From assembly GCF_003864975.1 (NCBI RefSeq), contig NZ_BHGL01000017.1:1-64000 (forward strand): a DNA stretch of 64,000 nt, written 5' to 3'. This document shows positions 37,235-46,727 of the stretch, piece by piece. A program made the position numbers and the translations under genes. The DNA comes from Sulfuriferula thiophila (GTDB lineage: Bacteria; Pseudomonadota; Gammaproteobacteria; Burkholderiales; Sulfuriferulaceae). Within the stretch, counting starts at the first letter, position 1. Each line of letters opens with the position of its first letter. Under the pieces are notes generated by a model. The model had not been told where the DNA came from, did not search any database, and saw only the letters and a list, made by a program, of their open reading frames with translations.

Positions 37235-39145
37235 ATGCTAGATTCGATTCGTGAGCGTACCCATGGTTGGTTGGCTAAAGTTATTTTAGCGTTAATTACC
37301 ATTCCCTTTGCGTTATTTGGAATTGATTCATATTTTAATAATCGTGGTGGTGACACTACGGTAGCAACAGTCAATGGTGACAAAATCAGCCGCCAGGCGT
37401 TTGACCGTGCGCTTAAAGATCAACGGGCAGAATTATCTGCATCCATGGGGGCGAGTTTTGATCCTGCGGTGCTGGATGATCCTAAAATTCGCCAATCCAT
37501 ACTGGATGATTTGATCAAGCAGCAGCTATTGGTCGGGTCTGCCCATAAAGTGGGGATGGTGGTCAGTGACGCCAAATTGGCAAAATTTATCGGCGAAATA
37601 CCTGCATTTCAGGAAAACGGTCAATTTTCCAATACACGTTATGAGCAATTGCTGCGCCAGCAGGGGATGACAGTTGGCGAGTTTGAGCGTCGTGTACGTC
37701 AGGAGTTGCTGCTGAATGATATGCGTGTTGCATTTTCGCAATCTGCATTTATGCCGGCAAGTGTTGCTAAACTGTTTTCTGCCGCATTTGATCAGCAGCG
37801 TGAAATCAGTTCATTTAAAATTAGTGCATCTGCATTCCTGCCCCAGGTAAAGATCACCCCGGCGCAGATCAAAACATACTATGATGCGCATCAGGCTGAA
37901 TACAGTGTTCCTGCACAAGCCAGGTTCGAATATGCAGTATTATCATTGGATAACATGGCGCAGCAAATCGCTGTGGATGATGCCGCTATTAAGCAATACT
38001 ACGACCAAAATCTCGCTAAATACAGCGAACCTGAACAACGTCAGGCACGTCATATACTGATTGCGGTGACACCTGCGGATGATGCCGCTAAGCGGGCTGA
38101 AGCCAAGGCGAAAGCGGAGCAGATATTCAAGCAGGTAAGTGCTTCACCTGCTAGCTTTGCTGAACTGGCAAAGCAAAATTCGGCTGATCCGGGTTCGGCT
38201 GCTCAAGGTGGCGATTTGGGATGGTTTCCGCGTAATGCAATGGTTAAACCCTTTGCAGATACCGTTTTTAGTATGAAGCAGGGCGAAATTAGTGCTCCTG
38301 TTGCTACTGACTTTGGTTACCATATCATTCAATTGACCGGTGTCAAACCCGCGCAGGCACGCAGTTTCGATTCCGTTAAGGCAGAGATTAAAATTGAGTT
38401 GCAAAAGCAGCAGGCCGGTAAACTCTTCGCAGATGCGGCTGAGCGTTTCAGCAATCAGGTGTATGAGCAATCTACCGAACTAAAATCTACTGCTGCGGCG
38501 CTGGGGATTAAGCTGGTTACTTCTGACTGGATAGCCCGTAAGGGTGGCGCTAATGCCGGGGTGCTGAATTCACCTAAGATGCTGCAAGCAATGTTTTCGG
38601 ACGATGTGTTAAAGAACAAGCGGAATAGCGAAGCAGTGGAAGTCGCACCGAACACCTTGGTCTCAGCGCGTTTGGCTGAATACAAACCTGCCAGTGTGCA
38701 AGGGCTTGCGACCGTCAGTGCAGCGATAGAGTTGTTATTAACACAGCAACAGGCGCGTGCCTTGGCAAAACAGCATGGCGAAGCTATGCTGGCGCAATTA
38801 AAGGCAGGTAAAGAGCCCGGCGATCTTCATTGGGGTGGCTTTCAGTTAGTGAGTCGCAGTCATGCCGAGAGTGTGCCCGCTGCCCTAGTGGAAGGTATAT
38901 TTGCTGCAGACGAGAAGTTGATGCCAGGTTATATTGGCGCGGCGGATGCGGATGGTGGATACCAGTTGGTGCGTGTTACTCGTGTCATGCCGACACCGGC
39001 TCCTGATGCGATGAAGTTGAAAGCTATGCAAGGTCAATTGGCAAATATTGTTGCTCAACAGGCCTTTTCAGACTATCTGGCAGGCTTGAGTCGTGTTGCC
39101 AAGATTGATATTAAAGCTGCGGCTATAGAAAAAACTGCCCAGTAA
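37235..39145 (+). CDS. ppiD: Periplasmic folding chaperone PpiD (SurA_N / parvulin type)
   Basis: Inner-membrane-anchored chaperone that helps newly translocated proteins fold. A cytoplasmic start is followed by one membrane helix (about residues 14-32), a SurA-type N-terminal region, a parvulin domain ([39 protein letters not shown], about 260-360) and a C-terminal chaperone region. The 636 residues fit PpiD. The ribosome site is weak. It is monocistronic between terminators. Confidence 0.95.
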   Translation: MLDSIRERTHGWLAKVILALITIPFALFGIDSYFNNRGGDTTVATVNGDKISRQAFDRALKDQRAELSASMGASFDPAVLDDPKIRQSILDDLIKQQLLVGSAHKVGMVVSDAKLAKFIGEIPAFQENGQFSNTRYEQLLRQQGMTVGEFERRVRQELLLNDMRVAFSQSAFMPASVAKLFSAAFDQQREISSFKISASAFLPQVKITPAQIKTYYDAHQAEYSVPAQARFEYAVLSLDNMAQQIAVDDAAIKQYYDQNLAKYSEPEQRQARHILIAVTPADDAAKRAEAKAKAEQIFKQVSASPASFAELAKQNSADPGSAAQGGDLGWFPRNAMVKPFADTVFSMKQGEISAPVATDFGYHIIQLTGVKPAQARSFDSVKAEIKIELQKQQAGKLFADAAERFSNQVYEQSTELKSTAAALGIKLVTSDWIARKGGANAGVLNSPKMLQAMFSDDVLKNKRNSEAVEVAPNTLVSARLAEYKPASVQGLATVSAAIELLLTQQQARALAKQHGEAMLAQLKAGKEPGDLHWGGFQLVSRSHAESVPAALVEGIFAADEKLMPGYIGAADADGGYQLVRVTRVMPTPAPDAMKLKAMQGQLANIVAQQAFSDYLAGLSRVAKIDIKAAAIEKTAQ

Positions 39146-39182
39146 TTTGCAGTTAATGATTTACGCCAGTTGTGCTGGTTAT

Positions 39183-39216
39183 AAAAAAGCCCCAAACCAA
39201 GGTTTGGGGCTTTTTT
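39183..39216. terminator. Bidirectional terminator between ppiD and fabI
   Basis: AAAAAGCCCCAAACC and GGTTTGGGGCTTTTT form a perfect stem with an AA loop. A- and T-runs on either side allow termination on both strands, serving the convergent ppiD (+) and fabI (-). Confidence 0.92.
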
Positions 39217-39248
39217 ATTAGTCACATAATACGTTTGCGTTCATGGAA

Positions 39249-40034
39249 TCAGTCGAAACTGGCGCCTACCGTGGTATTGAAGCCAGCATCCACATAGGTG
39301 ATTTCGCCGGTAATACCGCTTGCCAGGTCTGAGAGCAAAAATGCGGAGGTATTGCCGACTTCTTGAATCGTGACGTTACGACGTAACGGTGAATGTTTTT
39401 CCACATGGTTTAATATTTTACTGAAGCCGCCGATACCACTTGCTGCCAAAGTTTTGATTGGGCCTGCGGAAACAGCATTGACGCGAATGCCTTTGGGTCC
39501 CAGACTTTGCGCCATGTAGTACACATTGGATTCCAGGCTGGCTTTGGCTAAGCCCATGACGTTATAACTTGGTACGGAGCGTATCGAACCAAGATAGGAC
39601 AATGTCAGCATGGCAGCGTTACGACCCTGCATCATCGGCAAACCGGCTTTGGCAAGTGCAGCAAAGCTGTAGGAGCTGATGTCATGCGCTATCTGGAAAT
39701 ACTCGCGGGTAACGGCATCGAGATAATCACCCGTCAGTGCAACTTTAGGTACGAATGCAATCGCGTGCACGATACCATCGAGGCTATCCCATTCTTTACC
39801 CAGATCAGCGAATAGCTGGTTTATTTCGTCATCGCTGGCGACATCACATGGTAATACGATGTCACTATCAAACTCTTTGGCCAGGGCGGCAACACGATCC
39901 TTGATTTTTTCACCCTGATAGGTAAAGGCCAGGGTTGCGCCTTCGCGACGACATGCCTGAGCGATGCCGTAAGCGATAGAACGATCACTGATCAGGCCTG
40001 TAATGAGTATGCGTTTGTCTTGGAGGAATCCCAT
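39249..40034 (-). CDS. fabI: Enoyl-[acyl-carrier-protein] reductase FabI (NADH)
   Basis: Reduces enoyl-ACP in the last step of each fatty-acid elongation cycle. The 261 residues carry [13 protein letters not shown] (13-25) of the FabI nucleotide site and active residues Y147, Y157 and K164 ([11 protein letters not shown]), one beyond E. coli numbering. The C-terminus [10 protein letters not shown] is typical. It is far from the main fab cluster. A palindrome lies in its promoter region. Confidence 0.98.
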   Translation of the reverse strand: MGFLQDKRILITGLISDRSIAYGIAQACRREGATLAFTYQGEKIKDRVAALAKEFDSDIVLPCDVASDDEINQLFADLGKEWDSLDGIVHAIAFVPKVALTGDYLDAVTREYFQIAHDISSYSFAALAKAGLPMMQGRNAAMLTLSYLGSIRSVPSYNVMGLAKASLESNVYYMAQSLGPKGIRVNAVSAGPIKTLAASGIGGFSKILNHVEKHSPLRRNVTIQEVGNTSAFLLSDLASGITGEITYVDAGFNTTVGASFD

Positions 40035-40071
40035 GTTTTATCCTTGTCTATCTGCAGTAAAAAGCTAAGCT

Positions 40072-40095
40072 ATTATACCCATAGTCCGAGGACTA
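40072..40095 (-). promoter_or_regulatory. fabI promoter -10 with adjacent palindrome
   Basis: On the minus strand a perfect TATAAT lies at 40077-40072, 38 bases before the fabI ATG. Just upstream, 40082-40095 is the palindrome TAGTCC-GA-GGACTA, placed in the spacer where a repressor would block RNA polymerase. The -35 hexamer at the right distance is weak. The regulator is not identifiable. Confidence 0.5.
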
Positions 40096-40111
40096 GGTTA
40101 AACTCGCATTC

Positions 40112-42259
40112 ATGAATCGGATCTGGATATTTGTCATATTGGTGCTATTGGGAGGATGTGATCAGCATGTCTGGAACGACCCTTATCCAGCGCGTGAGCG
40201 TAGCGCGAACATCATGTATTCCTCGTTCGAGGAGCGTCCCAAGCACCTTGATCCGGCACAATCGTATAGCAGTAATGAAACCGAGATCATATCGCAGATT
40301 TATGAGCCGCCGCTGCAGTATCACTATCTGAAACGGCCCTACACGTTAATTCCGCAAACACTGTCAGCCATGCCCAGTGTGACCTATCTGGATGTGGCAG
40401 GGCATGTGCTGCCGCATGACGCTGCACCGGCCAGCATTGCTCAGACTGTGTATGAACTGCATGTACGTCCCGGCATCTATTATCAACCTCATCCTGCTTT
40501 TGCGCGGGATAAAAACGGCCAATTGCGCTATGGGCATTTACGCCCTGATGAGCTGGCGCATATCCGTGATTGGCAGGATTTTAAGCAGCTTGGTACACGA
40601 GAGTTGATAGCTGCTGATTATGTCTACGAAATTAAACGTCTGGCATCACCGCAGATCAACTCACCGATTCTGGGTTTGATGGCCGAGTATATTGTCGGAC
40701 TTAAAACCTATGCAGACACCCTCGCTGCACAAACCCGGCACTTGCCAGAGCATGCCTATCTGGACTTGTCGCGCTATCCGCTGGCCGGGGCAGAAGTGGT
40801 TGATCGTTATACTTACCGCATTAAACTCAATGGCAAATATCCACAGTTCTTGTACTGGCTGGCGATGCCGTTCTTTTCCCCTGTTCCGCCTGAAGTTGAT
40901 CAGTTTTACCACCAAGCGGGTATGGCCGAGCGCAATTTCACGCTGGACTGGCATCCTGTTGGCACGGGCCCCTATCAACTCAGCGTAAATGACCCTAATC
41001 GGCAAATGGTACTTACACGTAATCCCGCCTACCATGGTGAGACTTATCCCACTTCGGGTGAGCCAGGGGATGCCGCAGCCGGTCTGTTGCGCGATGCTGG
41101 CAAGCCGTTGCCGTTCATAGATACGATGGTGTTCAGCCTGGAGAAGGAAAGTATCCCGTATTGGAACAAATTCTTGCAAGGCTATTACGACCTGTCAGGG
41201 ATCAGTTCGGATAGTTTTGATCAGGCTGTGCAGATCAATGCACAAGGTGAACCGCAATTGACCGATGCCATGCGCCAGCAGGGAATGGCGTTAGTGACGG
41301 CTGTCACTGCATCCAATCGTTATATGGGTTTTAATATGCAAGACGGCGTGGTTGGCGGATTATCCGAACGCGCGCGTAAATTGCGGCAAGCGATTTCTAT
41401 TGCAGTCGATTACGAAGAGTTTATCTCGATATTTGTGAATGGTCGCGGCATACCTGCTCAAGGACCGATACCCCCCGGTATCTTTGGCTACGATGGCAGT
41501 ACGGCAGGGTTTAATCCCGTGGTATATCATTTGGTGAATGGTCGCGTTGAGCGCCGTCCTGTCAGTGATGCGTTGCATTTACTGGCTGAAGCTGGCTACC
41601 CCAACGGGCGCGATGCAAAAACGGGTGCACCATTGGTGTTGTATTTCGATACGGCTGCAACCGGACCGGATGCCAAGTCCCGACTGGACTGGATGGTGAA
41701 GCAGTTCGCCAAATTAAACATCCAGCTGGTGGTGCGCAGCACGGATTACAATCGCTTTCAGGACAAGATGCGACGCGGTAATGCGCAGATATTTGAGTGG
41801 GGCTGGAACGCGGACTATCCTGATCCGGAAAATTTCCTGTTTTTATTGTATGGACCGAATATGAAAGTTGGTAAGAACGGGGAGAACGCTGCCAATTATC
41901 AGAATCCCCAGTTTGATGCGCTGTTTGATCGTATGAAATATCTGGACAATACGCCCGAACGCTTGGCGATTATTCGCCATATGGTTGGGATAGTGCAGGA
42001 AGATTCGCCCTGGATATTTGGTTTCTTCCCCAAGGCATTCAGTTTGCGTCAGGCATGGGTTTCACCCACCAAACCTAATGTCATTGCGAATAACACATTG
42101 AAATACCGGAAAATTGATCCGACATTGCGCCAGCAGCTCCGTGATAAATGGAATCAGCCGGTACTGTGGCCTGTCTTTGCGTTGTTGGCGCTGGTTGTGG
42201 CTTTGCTGTTGCCGGCCATATGGGCGTGGCGGCAGCGTGAGCGGAGTCTGGCTAAATGA
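40112..42259 (+). CDS. Peptide ABC transporter substrate-binding lipoprotein with C-terminal membrane anchor
   Basis: Family 5 solute-binding protein (Opp/Dpp/Yej type) of 715 residues, larger than the usual 530-600. It opens with a lipoprotein signal ending LLGGC, so C16 is the likely lipid site, with D17-Q18 next, a typical inner-membrane retention signal. The core contains LDPAQSYSSNETEIISQIYE, VGTGPY, IFEWGWNADYPDPENF and related family stretches. The C-terminus has a membrane helix (about 685-705, VFALLALVVALLLPAIWAW) followed by Arg/Lys. Its stop overlaps the first permease start. The ligand, probably a peptide, is inferred. Confidence 0.9.
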   Translation: MNRIWIFVILVLLGGCDQHVWNDPYPARERSANIMYSSFEERPKHLDPAQSYSSNETEIISQIYEPPLQYHYLKRPYTLIPQTLSAMPSVTYLDVAGHVLPHDAAPASIAQTVYELHVRPGIYYQPHPAFARDKNGQLRYGHLRPDELAHIRDWQDFKQLGTRELIAADYVYEIKRLASPQINSPILGLMAEYIVGLKTYADTLAAQTRHLPEHAYLDLSRYPLAGAEVVDRYTYRIKLNGKYPQFLYWLAMPFFSPVPPEVDQFYHQAGMAERNFTLDWHPVGTGPYQLSVNDPNRQMVLTRNPAYHGETYPTSGEPGDAAAGLLRDAGKPLPFIDTMVFSLEKESIPYWNKFLQGYYDLSGISSDSFDQAVQINAQGEPQLTDAMRQQGMALVTAVTASNRYMGFNMQDGVVGGLSERARKLRQAISIAVDYEEFISIFVNGRGIPAQGPIPPGIFGYDGSTAGFNPVVYHLVNGRVERRPVSDALHLLAEAGYPNGRDAKTGAPLVLYFDTAATGPDAKSRLDWMVKQFAKLNIQLVVRSTDYNRFQDKMRRGNAQIFEWGWNADYPDPENFLFLLYGPNMKVGKNGENAANYQNPQFDALFDRMKYLDNTPERLAIIRHMVGIVQEDSPWIFGFFPKAFSLRQAWVSPTKPNVIANNTLKYRKIDPTLRQQLRDKWNQPVLWPVFALLALVVALLLPAIWAWRQRERSLAK

Positions 42260-43233
42260 TAGCTTATCTGCTCCGACGTTTGCTCTACGCGGTACCTATC
42301 TTGCTCGGGGTCAATGTGCTGACCTTTCTGTTGTTTTTTGTGGTTAATACGCCGGATGATATGGCGCGCATGCATCTAGGCAGCAAGCATGTGACAGAAC
42401 AGGCAATCAGTCATTGGAAAACCGAACATGGCTATGACAGGCCCTTATTTTATAACCAGCCTGCCAGTGGTCCGGCGAAGCTGACCGACACCATATTCTT
42501 TGATAAGTCTATCCGTATGTTCGTACTGGATTTCGGCGCCTCGGATGATGGCCGTGATATTGCCCATGAGATTAAGACTAGAGCCGGTCCCAGTATGGCA
42601 ATTGCCCTGCCGGTGTTTGTGTTGGGCTTAATGGTGAATGTCAGCTTTGCACTGCTGATGGTGTTTTTCCGTGCGACTTATCTGGATAGGCTGGGAGTAG
42701 TGGCTGCCGTGGTGTTGATGTCCATCTCAGGTTTGTTTTATATCATTGCCGGCCAATATTTTCTGGCCAAGCTCTGGCACCTGCTGCCGATTTCCGGATT
42801 CGCTCCGGGGCTGGATAGCTGGCGTTTTGTCATGTTGCCAGTGCTGGTTTCTATCATTGCCGGGATGGGCAGCGGTACGCGCTGGTACCGCAGTATTTTC
42901 CTGGAGGAAATGAGCAAGGATTATGTGCGTACAGCACGTGCCAAAGGCTTATCTGAGTGGCGTGTGCTGTTCCGCCATGTGCTGCAAAACGGCATGATCC
43001 CGATACTTACTGGCGCTGTGGTGGTGTTGCCGCTGCTGTTCATGGGCAGTTTGCTGACCGAGTCATTCTTTGGCATTCCTGGTCTGGGGTCTTATATCAT
43101 CGATGCGATTCAGGCACAGGATTTCGCGATAGTCAGGGCTATGGTGTTTATCGGCTCTGCTTTATACATTCTGGGGCTGTGGTTGACCGATATCGCCTAT
43201 AGCTGGGCTGACCCCCGGGTGAGGCTGTCATGA
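42256..43233 (+). CDS. Peptide ABC transporter permease (DppB/YejB type)
   Basis: Inner-membrane permease subunit of 325 residues. The N-terminus MIAYLLRRLLYAVPILLGVN is the conserved DppB/OppB opening. About six membrane helices follow. The EAA loop that contacts the ATPase is YVRTARAKGLSEWRVLFRHV. The start overlaps the binding-protein gene and the end overlaps the next permease (ATGA-type), so all four genes are translationally coupled. Confidence 0.95.
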   Translation: MIAYLLRRLLYAVPILLGVNVLTFLLFFVVNTPDDMARMHLGSKHVTEQAISHWKTEHGYDRPLFYNQPASGPAKLTDTIFFDKSIRMFVLDFGASDDGRDIAHEIKTRAGPSMAIALPVFVLGLMVNVSFALLMVFFRATYLDRLGVVAAVVLMSISGLFYIIAGQYFLAKLWHLLPISGFAPGLDSWRFVMLPVLVSIIAGMGSGTRWYRSIFLEEMSKDYVRTARAKGLSEWRVLFRHVLQNGMIPILTGAVVVLPLLFMGSLLTESFFGIPGLGSYIIDAIQAQDFAIVRAMVFIGSALYILGLWLTDIAYSWADPRVRLS

Positions 43234-44639
43234 GCTGGCAGCCGGTGGTGTTATGGACGGACGCGTTGGTGTTCTTGCTGGTAGCCGTGATTACGCTTGT
43301 ACTCATGCGGAAACATCCGCAAGGGCAGCTCTATGAGGCCTGGCAACGGTTGTGGCAAATGCCGATGGCAATGGCGACCGGGTTGGTGTTGCTGGTGTTC
43401 GTGGCGATTGCCTTGCTGGATTCGTTGCATTATCGCCCAGAGCTGCCGGCGCAGGCTGGGCACGAAGCACAATACAGTGTTGAGGTTCTCAGCGTGCTCG
43501 ATACTCTGCTGTTGCCATTGCGTGAGCATAATGAAAAGACCTATTCAGCACCGTTAGCTACGCAGCTTTACGTCAAGGAAAGCATGACGCTGACCAATGG
43601 CACGGTTGTCCGTGACTATCCACGGCTGCAGTTTGGCGGTGCGCAACTGCAGCATCCCCGGCAAGAGAGTCAGGCTGATGTGCGGCACAGATTGCTGCTC
43701 GGTAGTGTCATTGGTCTATTGATCACTACGCTGCTGGGTGGGTTGGGTGCATGGATACTGATGCTGCGTCGCAAGTGCGGCTGGCGTGTGCTTAGGCAGC
43801 AACTGCTGTCTGTCGAAAATCGTTTACCCTGGCGTACGGCACTGCTCACCATAATGCTGCTGAGCGTAACGACAGCTGTGCTGGTCCAATTGGCTGCTGC
43901 CTACCATGTGTTTGGTACCGACAAGATCGGTCAGGATGTACTGTATGGCAGTCTGAAAAGCATACGTACCGGTTTGCTGATCGGTACCTTGACTACTTTG
44001 ATTATGCTGCCATTTGCCGTGCTGTTAGGGATTAGTGCGGGTTATTTCGGCGGCTGGATAGATGATGTGATTCAGTATGTGTACACCACATTGAATGCGA
44101 TTCCCGGCGTATTGCTGATAGCAGCGGCTGTGTTGATGATGCAGGTGTATATCGAAACCCATCCGGCCATGTTTGATAGTGCAGCAGCGCGCACTGATTT
44201 CCGGCTGCTGTTTCTGTGCGTGATTTTAGGTGTTACCAGTTGGACCGGTTTATGCCGGTTGTTGCGGGGTGAAACGCTGAAATTGCGCGAACTTGACTAT
44301 GTGCAGGCGGCACGGGCATTCGGGGTATCTGACTGGCGGCTGATGGTTAGGCATATCTTGCCTAATCTTTATCACCTGGTATTAATCAGTGTGGTAATGG
44401 ATTTTTCCGGCCTGGTGCTAGCCGAAGCTGTGTTGTCCTATCTTGGAGTGGGTGTTGATCCGGCCATGCAGAGCTGGGGCAATATGATTAATGCCGCCAG
44501 GCTGGAAATGGCGCGTGATCCGGTGGTGTGGTGGCCATTGGTTGCTGCATTCAGCCTGATGTTTGCACTGGTTCTGGCGGCAAATCTGTTTGCCGATAGT
44601 GTGCGCGATGCGTTCGATCCGCATGGGAGGCAGCGATGA
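43230..44639 (+). CDS. Peptide ABC transporter permease (DppC/YejE type) with enlarged N-terminal half
   Basis: Second permease subunit. The DppC core lies in the C-terminal part: HVFGTDKIGQDVLYGSLKSI near 230, membrane helices, and the EAA loop YVQAARAFGVSDWRLMVRHI. The 469 residues exceed the usual ~300: between the first helices and the FGTD motif there is a soluble insert of about 90 residues and extra predicted helices near 159-180 and 203-222. The gene overlaps both neighbours by 4 bases. Confidence 0.92.
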   Translation: MSWQPVVLWTDALVFLLVAVITLVLMRKHPQGQLYEAWQRLWQMPMAMATGLVLLVFVAIALLDSLHYRPELPAQAGHEAQYSVEVLSVLDTLLLPLREHNEKTYSAPLATQLYVKESMTLTNGTVVRDYPRLQFGGAQLQHPRQESQADVRHRLLLGSVIGLLITTLLGGLGAWILMLRRKCGWRVLRQQLLSVENRLPWRTALLTIMLLSVTTAVLVQLAAAYHVFGTDKIGQDVLYGSLKSIRTGLLIGTLTTLIMLPFAVLLGISAGYFGGWIDDVIQYVYTTLNAIPGVLLIAAAVLMMQVYIETHPAMFDSAAARTDFRLLFLCVILGVTSWTGLCRLLRGETLKLRELDYVQAARAFGVSDWRLMVRHILPNLYHLVLISVVMDFSGLVLAEAVLSYLGVGVDPAMQSWGNMINAARLEMARDPVVWWPLVAAFSLMFALVLAANLFADSVRDAFDPHGRQR

Positions 44640-46630
44640 GCGAATCGTTATTGCGGGTTGAGCAGTTATATACCCGCCTGGGTAAATTGCGCGTGGTGGA
44701 TGGCGTGAGTTTTACTGTGAATCGCCAGCAGACCTTTGCATTGCTAGGTGAGTCGGGCTGTGGCAAGTCCATGACCGCGCTGTCAATTATGCGCCTGTTG
44801 CCGGAAGTGGCTCGCATTCAGTCCGGGGAAGTCGAGTTTAACGGTCGTGATTTGCTGATGTTGCCTGAGTCAGCCATGCGCGATGTGCGTGGCGGCGAAA
44901 TCGGCATGATCTTCCAGGAGCCGATGACCAGTCTGAATCCGGTACTGACCATAGGTGAACAGATAGGTGAAACGCTCGGCCGACACCGGCGTATGCATAA
45001 GCGTGGTGCGCGGGACGAAGCAGCAGCATTGCTGCAGGCAGTCGGGTTGCCGGATGCCACGCGACGCCTCGGTGAGTATCCGTTCCAGCTTTCCGGAGGC
45101 ATGAAACAGCGGGTAATGATTGCGATGACACTGGCAGGCAATCCGTCACTGCTCATCGCCGACGAGCCGACCACCGCACTGGATGTGACCATACAGGCCC
45201 AGGTGCTGGCGTTGTTGCGCCGTATCCAGCAGCAGCGCGGCATGGGGATGCTACTGATTACTCACGATCTGGGGGTGGTTGCCGAAATGGCAGATCAGGT
45301 GGGCGTCATGTATGCCGGTGAACTGGTGGAAATCGCACCGCGCGCTGCTTTTTTTGCCCATGCGCAGCATCCTTATAGTCAGAAATTGTTTGCGGCTTTG
45401 CCTAATGGTGTGCAGCGGGAGGCGCGTCTGGCCAATATAGCTGGCAATGTGCCGCCACTGGATACGGAGTTTGTCGGCTGTCGCTTTGCGGATCGCTGTG
45501 AGTCGGCATTCAGCCGCTGTCGTGAACAATCGCCGGTATGGACACAGCTGGCGGACGGGCACGCGGCCCGTTGCCATCTGCTGGAGACGCATACTGCACC
45601 TGTGGCTGTTAGCGCATCGGCTAGCGGGCAGATCAGGCCGGTTTCCGAGGAGGTTCTGTTAACAGTAAGCGATCTTAAAGTGCACTTCCCGTTACATGCC
45701 AGTTTCTGGGCAAACAGGCATACTGTAGTCAAGGCAGTGGATGGGGTTGATTTGCTAGTACACAAAGGTGAAACCTTGGCCTTAGTGGGTGAATCTGGCT
45801 GCGGTAAAACCACGGTTGGGAAAGCCATTGTGCAGTTGCAGGCGGTTACCGGGGGGCAGGTTGTGCTGGATGGAGTGGACCTTGGTTCTCTTAACAAGCG
45901 TCAGTTGCATGAGCAGCGTGCGCACGTACAAATGATCTTTCAGGATCCGTTTTCTTCGCTGAATCCGCATCTGCGTGTAATGGATTTGCTGGAGGAGGGC
46001 ATGGTGGCGCTGGATGTAGAACGGGATGCGGTGCGCCGTCAGCATATTCTGGTAAAATTGATGGACCAGGTGGGGCTACCTGTAAACGCATTGCAGCGTT
46101 ATCCGCATGAGTTTTCGGGTGGTCAGCGGCAACGCATTGCGATTGCTCGTGCACTGGCGGTGCGGCCAAAGCTGATCGTTTGCGATGAGCCAACCAGCGC
46201 TCTGGATGTATCGGTGCAGGCGCAGATTATCAATCTGCTCAAAGACCTGCAGGCGGAATTTAATCTGAGTTTGCTGTTTATTACGCATAATTTGCCAGTG
46301 GCTGATTATCTGGCGCAACGTATTGCCGTTATGTATATGGGACGCATTGTGGAGACGGGTAGCAGCATGGAAATCATGACGCAGCCACGTCATCCTTACA
46401 CGCAAGCCTTACTGGCCGCTGTGCCTGGTATGGTACGGCCTGTTGATGGTCGTCCGATTAACAATGATATAGCTTCGGCTGCCTATCCGCCTCAGGGTTG
46501 TCATTTTCATCCGCGATGCCCGCTAGCAATGCCTGTTTGCGCTGAGTATTATCCGGGTGTAACGCATCTGGGTAATACCCATCAGGTGCGATGCCATGCT
46601 GTCGAGCAGGCGCACACGATAGTCACCTGA
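44636..46630 (+). CDS. Peptide ABC transporter, fused tandem ATP-binding protein (DppD-DppF / YejF type)
   Basis: One polypeptide of 664 residues holds both ATPase domains. Domain 1 has Walker A GESGCGKS (near 38), signature LSGGMKQR and Walker B LLIADEP; domain 2 has Walker A GESGCGKT (near 385), signature FSGGQRQR and LIVCDEP. Each is followed by the oligopeptide-transporter C-terminal Cys region (CRFADRCESAFSRC and CHFHPRCPLAMPVC), which binds an iron-sulfur cluster in related ATPases. Last gene of the importer operon. Confidence 0.95.
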   Translation: MSESLLRVEQLYTRLGKLRVVDGVSFTVNRQQTFALLGESGCGKSMTALSIMRLLPEVARIQSGEVEFNGRDLLMLPESAMRDVRGGEIGMIFQEPMTSLNPVLTIGEQIGETLGRHRRMHKRGARDEAAALLQAVGLPDATRRLGEYPFQLSGGMKQRVMIAMTLAGNPSLLIADEPTTALDVTIQAQVLALLRRIQQQRGMGMLLITHDLGVVAEMADQVGVMYAGELVEIAPRAAFFAHAQHPYSQKLFAALPNGVQREARLANIAGNVPPLDTEFVGCRFADRCESAFSRCREQSPVWTQLADGHAARCHLLETHTAPVAVSASASGQIRPVSEEVLLTVSDLKVHFPLHASFWANRHTVVKAVDGVDLLVHKGETLALVGESGCGKTTVGKAIVQLQAVTGGQVVLDGVDLGSLNKRQLHEQRAHVQMIFQDPFSSLNPHLRVMDLLEEGMVALDVERDAVRRQHILVKLMDQVGLPVNALQRYPHEFSGGQRQRIAIARALAVRPKLIVCDEPTSALDVSVQAQIINLLKDLQAEFNLSLLFITHNLPVADYLAQRIAVMYMGRIVETGSSMEIMTQPRHPYTQALLAAVPGMVRPVDGRPINNDIASAAYPPQGCHFHPRCPLAMPVCAEYYPGVTHLGNTHQVRCHAVEQAHTIVT

Positions 46631-46727
46631 CTCTGCGTGTGATAAACCGGAGTTTTGCTGGCTGTTTAGTTGCTTTCGTTAACGACCGTATCTGCCGGAT
46701 ATCTCGACTACAGATCGAACGGGATGT

